This document shows positions 1 to 5,428 of a stretch of DNA of 6,309 bases, piece after piece. Position 1 is the stretch's first letter. The number at the start of each line of letters is the position of its first letter. The notes beneath the pieces were generated by a model. That model worked only from the letters and a program-made list of their open reading frames with translations. It had not been told where the DNA came from and searched no databases. The stretch is from Campylobacteraceae bacterium. Lineage in GTDB: Bacteria; Campylobacterota; Campylobacteria; Campylobacterales; Sulfurospirillaceae. The position numbers and the translations under genes are program-made. The DNA is taken from positions 1 through 6,309 of the forward strand of contig JALUMJ010000202.1 in assembly GCA_027040375.1 (NCBI GenBank), given 5' to 3'.

Positions 1-2
1 AG

Positions 3-128
3 CCACTACACAGAGAACAAGAAGCTTTTTTAAAGTTTCTAAATACTGGTGATAGAGGTGGTCTTAGCAGCATTGAAGACAGTATAATAACCCTAGATAT
101 ATCTTCAAAAAAGCAGTTTATTGATTAG
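3..128 (+). CDS. C-terminal end of an unrecognised protein (partial)
   Basis: An open frame enters from the left edge and ends at a TAG stop at 126-128, giving the last 41 residues of a protein. The other two plus-strand frames stop much earlier, at 31-33 and 50-52. The tail is hydrophilic and mixed in composition (it contains EAFLKFLNTGDRGG and ends KKQFID), with no membrane segment, signal or catalytic motif that I recognise, so I assign no function. Its last 11 bases overlap the 3' end of ftsI on the other strand, so the two genes are convergent and leave no room for a separate terminator. The frame is short and cut by the edge, so it could in principle be chance. Its protein-like composition and its stop placed right at the ftsI end favour a real gene. 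Confidence 0.5.
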   Translation, partial: PLHREQEAFLKFLNTGDRGGLSSIEDSIITLDISSKKQFID

Positions 129-1881
129 GGGTTAAATACCCCTCTTCTACTAATTTTTGTGCTATTTGTCTAAAAATTGGTACTGCTGTTTGTGAAGCAT
201 AATAGTTGTATTTTTTCTTAGGAACCCTCACTAGCACGCCTATAATAAATCTATTTTTTTTGTCATTTGCAAAACCAAAAAATGAACTATTATAATTGTT
301 TGTATATCCACCACCTCCTGCTATATGAGCTGTTCCAGTTTTGCCACCAATCTCCAAACCATCATATATAGCTGCTTTCCCTGTTCCTTTTAATACTGTT
401 TTTACCAATATCTTCTTAACTCTTTTAGCTACTGCTACAGGTATAACTTGTTTTTGATTTGGCATTAAAAATGGTCTTGTTTTACTATTTTTAAGAGAAA
501 ACTTTCTAGCTATTCTTGGTGTCACAGCTCTACCATTATTGTCAAAAACACTATATGCTTTCATAAGTTGCATAAAATTTGCTCTCATCCCATAGCCATA
601 TCCAACAGTTGCTTTGTAAGTAATTGAATTAAATTTATGCAATGGTGGAATCTCGCCTCTTACTTCATAAGGTAAATCTATGCCACTTCTTTTAGAAAAT
701 CCAAAATCTTTTAATCCTTGATAAAATTCAATTGGATCAAGATTTTGGGCAATCTGAGCGATGCCTACATTGCTAGAGTGCACTATAACATCCTCGGCAC
801 TAAGCCAATCATATGCATGGGCATCCCTTATGGTTCTTCTTCCTAATTTATATTTTCCCCCAAAAATCCTAACCAAGTCAAAAGGGTTTATTTTTTTATG
901 TTCCAACAACAAAGCAAAAGTAACGGGCTTCATAACGGAGCCTGGCTCATAAGAGTACTCAACAGCTGCGACATTTAACGATGGATAATCACTTCTTTTT
1001 ATCGAATCAGGATTAAATCTATTGCTAGTAGCCAATGCCAAAATCGAACCAGTTCTACTGTCCATTACGCATGCGATTATCTCATACGCATCTAAATATG
1101 TCTTTTTAACATCTAGTATTTTTTCGATGATTTTTTGAATTTTTAAAGATACATTTAGATATATATTGTAACCATCTATACTTTTTCTACTTATGCTATA
1201 TCTATCAAGTATCACAGTGTTTGCTATATCACGGTGTCCTTGCAAGATTGAATCTTGTATGGGTCTTAATTTATCTTCATAATACCTCTCTAATCCTTTA
1301 ACGCCTTTTACTCTAGTAATTCTATTTTTTTCATATTTTTTTATATATCCAGTCACTGGAGTTAAAGTGTCAATTGCAGGATAAATTCTTTTTTCACCAC
1401 TTTCAACTACGCTTAAACCATGTAAAAAAGTTCTTTTTGTCTTTTTGTTTTCATAAATTTTAAACACTTTTAAAATGATTAATTTTCTAGCTAGATTTTT
1501 TAGATATTTCGCTCTTTTGGAATCTACATTATATGAAAGGACTACATTGCCAAAATGAGAATTTATAATTTTTTTTATCTTTTTTGGATTGTCGCCACTA
1601 TATAGAGTATATAGTTTTATAAATAACTCTTTCTTGCCTTTGTCTAAATTTCTCGTATCCATCGATACTTTATATAATTTTTTGCTAGTAGCAACTTTAA
1701 AACCATCTTTACTGATGATATCGCCTCGCAATGCTCTGTTTATCTCGGTATATGTAAGATTTGGTAGCCTTCTGTTTGTATTGGACCAATAAAATATAGC
1801 ACCAAGAAAGATAAGAAAGCCTAGAAAGACAAGAGCGAATAAAAATATTATTTTGGCGGTGTTTGGCTTTATATTATTCAA
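118..1881 (-). CDS. ftsI: FtsI/PBP3-type class B penicillin-binding protein (septal transpeptidase)
   Basis: This is a 587-residue septal peptidoglycan D,D-transpeptidase (also called pbpB in Campylobacter), which cross-links glycan strands made by FtsW at the division site. A short cytoplasmic N-terminus is followed by one membrane anchor at about residues 10-32. The non-catalytic domain begins with RGDI (52-55) and includes GVKGLERYYEDKL (193-205), as in class B PBPs. The transpeptidase domain has all three active-site motifs: S315-V-M-K318 with the acylated serine, S369-S-N371, and K514-T-G-T517. The start is TTG at 1879-1881. An in-frame stop lies four codons upstream, and the next methionine (M74) would remove the membrane anchor. 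No Shine-Dalgarno sequence is visible in the 20-base gap after fliE, so translation may be weak or depend on fliE. It is the last gene of the flgB-flgC-fliE unit. A PBP2/MrdA assignment is less likely because of the sequence features and because ftsW and murG are close by. Confidence 0.93.
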   Translation of the reverse strand: MNNIKPNTAKIIFLFALVFLGFLIFLGAIFYWSNTNRRLPNLTYTEINRALRGDIISKDGFKVATSKKLYKVSMDTRNLDKGKKELFIKLYTLYSGDNPKKIKKIINSHFGNVVLSYNVDSKRAKYLKNLARKLIILKVFKIYENKKTKRTFLHGLSVVESGEKRIYPAIDTLTPVTGYIKKYEKNRITRVKGVKGLERYYEDKLRPIQDSILQGHRDIANTVILDRYSISRKSIDGYNIYLNVSLKIQKIIEKILDVKKTYLDAYEIIACVMDSRTGSILALATSNRFNPDSIKRSDYPSLNVAAVEYSYEPGSVMKPVTFALLLEHKKINPFDLVRIFGGKYKLGRRTIRDAHAYDWLSAEDVIVHSSNVGIAQIAQNLDPIEFYQGLKDFGFSKRSGIDLPYEVRGEIPPLHKFNSITYKATVGYGYGMRANFMQLMKAYSVFDNNGRAVTPRIARKFSLKNSKTRPFLMPNQKQVIPVAVAKRVKKILVKTVLKGTGKAAIYDGLEIGGKTGTAHIAGGGGYTNNYNSSFFGFANDKKNRFIIGVLVRVPKKKYNYYASQTAVPIFRQIAQKLVEEGYLTPNQ

Positions 1882-1901
1882 TATACAAAATTACTAGAAA
1901 A

Positions 1902-2195
1902 TTAAATTTGCGTTCTAGATATTTCTTTGTACGCATTTAAGGCTTTATTTCGCACTTCAAGCATCATTTTCATACTAAGCTCAGCCTTATCTATAGCGAT
2001 AGCAGCTTGATGCAAATCTTTTACTTCTCCTGTTGCCATAGCAGACATAGCTTTATCACTATTTTCTTGAAGTTTATTGACCTGTGAGAGTGTATTTTCT
2101 AATACTTTTGAAAAATCTCCACCGCTTTTTGCAACATTTGTTTTTGCACTTGCATTGCTGATTAATGATGAAATTTTATCAAGACTATTTTGCAT
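1902..2195 (-). CDS. fliE: FliE, flagellar hook-basal body junction protein
   Basis: The gene encodes a 97-residue FliE, the small protein that joins the MS ring to the proximal rod and is among the first substrates of the flagellar export apparatus. The conserved C-terminal half is clear: a helical stretch from D60 (DLHQAAIAIDKAELSMKMML, 60-79) followed by EVRNKALNAYKEISRTQI to the end, which matches the family's VRNK..AY.EI.RM-type tail. The N-terminal third is polar and variable, as usual. There is no signal peptide, as expected for a type III export substrate. The length is close to the usual of about 100 residues. The start is ATG at 2193-2195. An AGGA ribosome site at 2203-2206 lies seven bases upstream, within the end of flgC. 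Only four bases separate it from flgC, so the genes are co-transcribed. Confidence 0.95.
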   Translation of the reverse strand: MQNSLDKISSLISNASAKTNVAKSGGDFSKVLENTLSQVNKLQENSDKAMSAMATGEVKDLHQAAIAIDKAELSMKMMLEVRNKALNAYKEISRTQI

Positions 2196-2199
2196 TTTT

Positions 2200-2694
2200 T
2201 TATCCTGTTATGATATTTATAGCACTTTGTGCCATGGTTTTTGCGCTTTGAAATGCTGCTACATTTGCCTGATACGCTCTTGTAGCTTCTATTAAATCGG
2301 CCATTTCAATCACTGGGTTTATATTTGGATATGCCACATATCCTTCTTTGTTTGCATCTGGACTTGAGGGGTCGTATTTCATCTTAAAACCACTCTCATC
2401 TCTTACAACTTTATCTACTGCCACACTCATTATAGCAGGATTTGCATTTTCTTGCAAAAATGGATCATCCAATGGATTTTCAAATTTTAACATATTGTTA
2501 TTGTTATTTATCTCATTATTTAAAGCAGTATCAAAATTTTTTGCTTTAAATATAACTTCTCTTCTTTGGTATGGCCCGCCTTCACTTGTTCTTGTTGTGT
2601 TTGCATTTGCTATGTTTGAGCTGATTACATTTAGTCGAAATCTTTGTGCTGAAAGCCCATATCCACTTATGTCAAAATCACTTAAAAATGCCAT
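2200..2694 (-). CDS. flgC: FlgC, flagellar proximal rod protein
   Basis: The gene encodes a 164-residue proximal rod protein of the flagellar basal body, exported by the flagellar type III system and assembled with FlgB above FliE. The N-terminal rod signature is present (GLSAQRFRLNVISSNIANANTTRT, about residues 13-36), followed by YQRREVIFKAK. The C-terminal coiled-coil-forming segment is also present (GYVAYPNINPVIEMADLIEA at 118-137, then RAYQANVAAFQSAKTMAQSAINI). The protein is about 30 residues longer than enterobacterial FlgC. The extra length lies mostly in the centre (about 50-82) and includes an Asn-rich patch at 59-67. From memory, Campylobacter and Helicobacter FlgC are similarly long. 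The ATG at 2692-2694 has AAAGG at 2703-2707, inside the end of flgB, as its ribosome site. The gap to flgB is three bases. Confidence 0.96.
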   Translation of the reverse strand: MAFLSDFDISGYGLSAQRFRLNVISSNIANANTTRTSEGGPYQRREVIFKAKNFDTALNNEINNNNNMLKFENPLDDPFLQENANPAIMSVAVDKVVRDESGFKMKYDPSSPDANKEGYVAYPNINPVIEMADLIEATRAYQANVAAFQSAKTMAQSAINIITG

Positions 2695-2697
2695 CTC

Positions 2698-3129
2698 TTA
2701 AACCTTTGCTGAAGCGTCTAAAACGCTTTTAAAAATCATACTGTCTTTCTTTAGAGCTGCTGTTAATGCGCTATACATAATCGCATTTTTACTAAGCTCT
2801 GTTGTTTCTATATCCAAATCAACTGTATTTCCATCATTTCTTTGGGTATGCCCATCTCTTAGATAAATTGTAGCTTTTTTATCATTTGTTTCACTAATTC
2901 CACGCATATGAGATGCATCAGTTCGTGCCATCTTTAAATCTTTTGAGTTATCATCTTGATACACATCTTTTGCTTTTTGCATCAATGCTGTTTCAAAATC
3001 CAAACCCCTTGCTTTATAAAAAGGCGTATCTATATTTGCGATATTTCCAGCGATTATCTCCTGCCTTAAAGACCTAGCACTCATGCCAGCTGCTAATAAA
3101 GAATGTGTTTTACTTATCTCGAAAGACAT
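2698..3129 (-). CDS. flgB: FlgB, flagellar proximal rod protein
   Basis: The gene encodes a 143-residue proximal rod subunit, first gene of the minus-strand unit flgB-flgC-fliE-ftsI. The rod-family N-terminal signature is clear: RQEIIAGNIANIDTPFYKAR (22-41) followed by GLDFETAL. The C-terminal part (VDLDIETTELSKNAIMYSAL, 103-122, then KKDSMIFKSVLDA) is the usual helical tail. It has no signal peptide, consistent with export by the flagellar type III apparatus. Length is typical (about 140). The start is ATG at 3127-3129, with a GGAG ribosome site at 3135-3138, five bases upstream. A sigma-54 type promoter lies immediately upstream at 3163-3178, which fits the known sigma-54 control of rod and hook genes in epsilonproteobacteria. 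Confidence 0.96.
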   Translation of the reverse strand: MSFEISKTHSLLAAGMSARSLRQEIIAGNIANIDTPFYKARGLDFETALMQKAKDVYQDDNSKDLKMARTDASHMRGISETNDKKATIYLRDGHTQRNDGNTVDLDIETTELSKNAIMYSALTAALKKDSMIFKSVLDASAKV

Positions 3130-3162
3130 TTTGACTCCATTTGTTGATATTATCCGTTATAA

Positions 3163-3178
3163 AGCAAAATTCATTCCA
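3163..3178 (-). promoter_or_regulatory. sigma-54 (RpoN) type promoter for flgB-flgC-fliE-ftsI
   Basis: On the minus strand the sequence reads TGGAATGAATTTTGCT. This is GG and GC exactly ten bases apart, with TTGCT at the -12 element and TGG at the -24 element, compared with the consensus TGGCACGNNNNTTGCW. The -24 GG is at 3176-3177 and the -12 GC at 3164-3165. This predicts a transcript starting near 3152 and a leader of about 20 bases that still holds the GGAG ribosome site of flgB. Known biology agrees: flagellar rod and hook genes of Helicobacter and Campylobacter are transcribed by RpoN activated by FlgR. Two positions differ from the consensus (CAC becomes AAT), so strength cannot be judged. 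Confidence 0.8.
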
Positions 3179-3183
3179 TATTT

Positions 3184-3202
3184 AAGCACCCAATCAAGCA
3201 CC
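3184..3202. repeat. tandem AAGCACC repeat between divergent promoters
   Basis: The 7-base unit AAGCACC occurs at 3184-3190 and again at 3196-3202, separated by CAATC, so the copies start 12 bases apart, near one helical turn. The pair lies between the sigma-54 promoter facing flgB and the -10 box facing ftsW. It is unusually C-rich for this A+T-rich region. It could be a protein-binding site, but no regulator is recognised and chance is possible. Confidence 0.45.
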
Positions 3203-3208
3203 TTTTTA

Positions 3209-3221
3209 ACAAAATTTTTGT
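3209..3221. repeat. 13-base perfect palindrome at the ftsW promoter
   Basis: ACAAAA and TTTTGT form a perfect inverted repeat around a single central T, and the last base overlaps the first base of the ftsW -10 box. The symmetry stops at the next flanking pair. It is made almost only of A and T, which makes chance symmetry fairly likely in this region, so an operator role is only a possibility. Confidence 0.3.
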
Positions 3222-3226
3222 ACAAT
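3221..3226 (+). promoter_or_regulatory. -10 box of a sigma-70 type promoter for ftsW-murG
   Basis: TACAAT, directly preceded by TTTTTG, resembles the Campylobacter-type extended -10 element (TG/TTG followed by TATAAT). T-rich runs lie upstream (3203-3207 and 3215-3219) and no clear -35 box is present, as is common in this group. The transcript would start near 3233, giving about 22 bases of leader before the ATG at 3255 but only about seven before the alternative TTG at 3240. Such motifs are frequent by chance in A+T-rich DNA, but the position is right. Confidence 0.55.
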
Positions 3227-3254
3227 AAAGAAAAAAATATTGGGTATTTCTCAC

Positions 3255-4415
3255 ATGTCAACAGATAAATCTCTTTTTATATTAAGTTCATTTTGTATAT
3301 TTGTGGGTATTGTATTTTCTTTATCCTTGCCAATTTTTGCAAATATATATTTTAACTACTCAGAATTTCACTTTTTTATTAGACAATTTGCTGTAGGAAT
3401 GTTCTCAATCTTCATCATGTGGACACTTTCCCAACTTAATCCAGAAAAAAGCCTTACAATCATAGGTTTTAGTATATTTTTTATTTGCTTATTTCTGATG
3501 GGGATTATGCATTATCTTCCCCAAAGTCTAGTGACAAGCGCAGGTGGAGCAAAGAGGTGGATAAGATTACCGGGTTTTTCTTTTGCGCCTGTTGAATTTT
3601 TCAAAGTAGGTTTTGTCTATTTTTTAGCTTGGAGTTTCGCTAGAAAACTTGATGAAAAGAAAAAATCGCTAAAAGAAGAGTTAAAAATTATACTTCCTTA
3701 TGTTGCAGTTTTTGTACTCGTCGTTTATCTTATAGCAGTTATGCAAAATGACTTGGGACAAGTTATAGTGCTTGCCTTAACTCTAGCGGTTATGGCTTTT
3801 TTTGCAGGGACTAGTAAAAAATTGTTTATGATTTCCATATTATTGTCAATTATAGTATTTTTAATAGCTGTTTTTACATCTCAACATAGGATTTTAAGAA
3901 TCAAAGTCTGGTGGGCAACTATCCAAAATATGGTTTTATCGCTACTTCCTGAAAATCTTGCCCAAGCTTTAAGAGTTGAAAATGCACCTGAGCCTTATCA
4001 GATATCAAATTCATTAAATGCCATAAATCATGGTGGATTATTTGGTCAAGGTTTAGGCTCAGGCTCATTTAAACTAGGCTTTTTAAGTGAAATTCATACG
4101 GATTTCGTTTTGGCTGGAATTGCTGAAGAAGTAGGTTTTATTGGTATTTTTATAATAACCGCGGCTATCTTCATGATAGTTTATAGAATATTTAAAATTT
4201 CTAGCAGAAGTGAAAATCGTGTATATTATCTTTTTTCATTAGGAATTGGCTTGCTTATTGTTTTTTCCTTTTTAATGAATGCTTATGGAATCACTTCGCT
4301 AACACCGATTAAAGGCATCGCTGTCCCTTTTTTGAGCTACGGAGGAAGTTCGTTGCTGGCTCTTAGCATCGGAATTGGTATGGTTTTAATGCTAAGCAAA
4401 AGAGCCAAGATATGA
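3255..4415 (+). CDS. ftsW: FtsW, septal peptidoglycan glycosyltransferase (SEDS family)
   Basis: The gene encodes a 386-residue polytopic membrane protein of the SEDS family, which polymerises lipid II into septal glycan together with FtsI. About ten hydrophobic segments span the protein. Family motifs are GGAKRWIRL (97-105), the PVEFFK segment (112-117), QNDLGQ (164-169), the loop EPYQISNSLNAINHGGLFGQ (246-265), and HTDF with the presumed catalytic aspartate D283. The C-terminal PFLSYGGSS (358-366) is also present. FtsW is preferred over RodA because murG follows directly and ftsI is close by. The start is ATG at 3255. An in-frame TTG at 3240 would add five residues, but it lies about seven bases from the predicted transcription start. 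The periplasmic loop before EPYQ is about 17 residues longer than I recall for E. coli FtsW. The stop overlaps the murG start by four bases. Confidence 0.93.
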   Translation: MSTDKSLFILSSFCIFVGIVFSLSLPIFANIYFNYSEFHFFIRQFAVGMFSIFIMWTLSQLNPEKSLTIIGFSIFFICLFLMGIMHYLPQSLVTSAGGAKRWIRLPGFSFAPVEFFKVGFVYFLAWSFARKLDEKKKSLKEELKIILPYVAVFVLVVYLIAVMQNDLGQVIVLALTLAVMAFFAGTSKKLFMISILLSIIVFLIAVFTSQHRILRIKVWWATIQNMVLSLLPENLAQALRVENAPEPYQISNSLNAINHGGLFGQGLGSGSFKLGFLSEIHTDFVLAGIAEEVGFIGIFIITAAIFMIVYRIFKISSRSENRVYYLFSLGIGLLIVFSFLMNAYGITSLTPIKGIAVPFLSYGGSSLLALSIGIGMVLMLSKRAKI

Positions 4416-5428
4416 GCATAGCCATCACAGGAGGAGGAACTGGGGGGCACCTATCTATCGCAAGAGCTTTTAAAGATGTTTTAAATAAAAAAGGTATAAA
4501 ACCCATCTATATAGGCTCAACAAGAGGTCAAGATATAAGTTGGTTTAAAAACGAGGTTGGATTTAGTGAAGTATATTTTTTAAACTCACAAGGCGTCGTA
4601 AATAAAAAAGGTTTGCAAAAACTTAGCTCACTTGGAAGCATCATAAAATCAGCCTTTACATGTAGAAAAATCTTCAAAAAACATGGAATAAAAAAGTTGA
4701 TTTGCGTTGGTGGCTATTCCGCAGCTCCTGCTTCTCTTGCTGGCATATTTAGTGGTATAGACTTATATATTCACGAACAAAATGCTACTATGGGAAAACT
4801 AAACAAACTCTTAAAGCCTTTTGCCAAAGAATTTTTTAGCTCTTATGATGATAATAGCAAGATAAAAGACTATCCAGTCGGAGAAATCTTTTTCAAAAAC
4901 TCTAAAATAGTGAGCAAATTAAAAACTATCATCTTTTTAGGTGGTTCTCAAGGCTCCTTGGCTATAAACAATCTATCAATGTCACTTGCACTCAAACTAA
5001 ACGAAAAAGGTATAAAAATAATACACCAAACTGGCAAAAATGATTTTAAAAAGATAAAGGAATTTTATATAAAAAACCATATAGATGCTGATATTTTTGA
5101 TTTCTCGACAGATATAGTCAAAAAGATATCAAAAGCAGATTTTGCCATAAGTCGCTCAGGTGCTAGCACTCTATGGGAGCTTTGTGCTTTGTCTATACCT
5201 TCACTTTTTATCCCCTATCCATTTGCAGCAGGAGATCATCAATACTTTAATGCAAAAATGCTTGCAGATAAAAATTTGGCTTTATTAAAAAGAGAAAACG
5301 AACTAAATGATATAGATGTTATCAGTGAGATTGAAAATTTAAACTTAGAAAAGATTTCGCAAAATTTAAAAAATATCATTCATCCAAATGGTGCAAAAAA
5401 TATAATCGATTATATTTTAGAGCATTAA
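4412..5428 (+). CDS. murG: MurG, lipid II synthase (UDP-GlcNAc transferase)
   Basis: The gene encodes a 338-residue GT-B glycosyltransferase that adds N-acetylglucosamine from UDP-GlcNAc to lipid I on the inner face of the membrane, yielding the substrate of FtsW. The N-terminal glycine loop is GGGTGGH (7-13). GGYSAAP (100-106) and the IHEQNA motif (120-125) follow. The C-terminal UDP-GlcNAc domain has GGSQGS (177-182), HQTG (205-208), SRSGASTLWE (247-256) and PYPFAAGDHQYFNA (268-281). The family's usual proline after the first loop (GGHxxP) is replaced in GGHLSIA, and the protein is slightly shorter than E. coli MurG (about 355). The ATG overlaps the ftsW stop as ATGA, and no strong ribosome site is seen, so translation is probably coupled to ftsW. 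The 3' end shares four bases with the stop of the convergent TtcA-like gene. Confidence 0.95.
   Translation: MSIAITGGGTGGHLSIARAFKDVLNKKGIKPIYIGSTRGQDISWFKNEVGFSEVYFLNSQGVVNKKGLQKLSSLGSIIKSAFTCRKIFKKHGIKKLICVGGYSAAPASLAGIFSGIDLYIHEQNATMGKLNKLLKPFAKEFFSSYDDNSKIKDYPVGEIFFKNSKIVSKLKTIIFLGGSQGSLAINNLSMSLALKLNEKGIKIIHQTGKNDFKKIKEFYIKNHIDADIFDFSTDIVKKISKADFAISRSGASTLWELCALSIPSLFIPYPFAAGDHQYFNAKMLADKNLALLKRENELNDIDVISEIENLNLEKISQNLKNIIHPNGAKNIIDYILEH

Noticed and set aside
761..952. Antisense open frame inside ftsI
   Set aside because: It runs opposite the transpeptidase domain, has no family resemblance, and long antisense frames are expected opposite such biased A+T-rich coding sequence.
1567..1586. 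T-rich run resembling a terminator
   Set aside because: It lies inside ftsI, where it encodes lysines and isoleucines on the minus strand, and no hairpin precedes it.
1882..1890. TATATT near the ftsI start as a private ftsI promoter
   Set aside because: The transcript would begin at or after the TTG start codon, so it could not supply a normal ftsI message, and similar A+T motifs are common here.
2348..2701. Antisense open frame of 117 codons opposite flgC
   Set aside because: It mirrors the whole of flgC, is rich in Phe, Leu and Ser as expected of a reverse-strand shadow, and has no supporting start context.
3240..3254. TTG at 3240 as the start of ftsW, adding five residues
   Set aside because: It lies only about seven bases after the predicted transcription start and is weaker than the ATG at 3255, which leaves a normal leader and an N-terminus directly before the first membrane segment.
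4442..4447. Run of six G in murG as a phase-variable tract
   Set aside because: It encodes the conserved Gly11-Gly12 of the glycine loop in an essential gene and is shorter than the tracts of eight or more that vary in Campylobacter.
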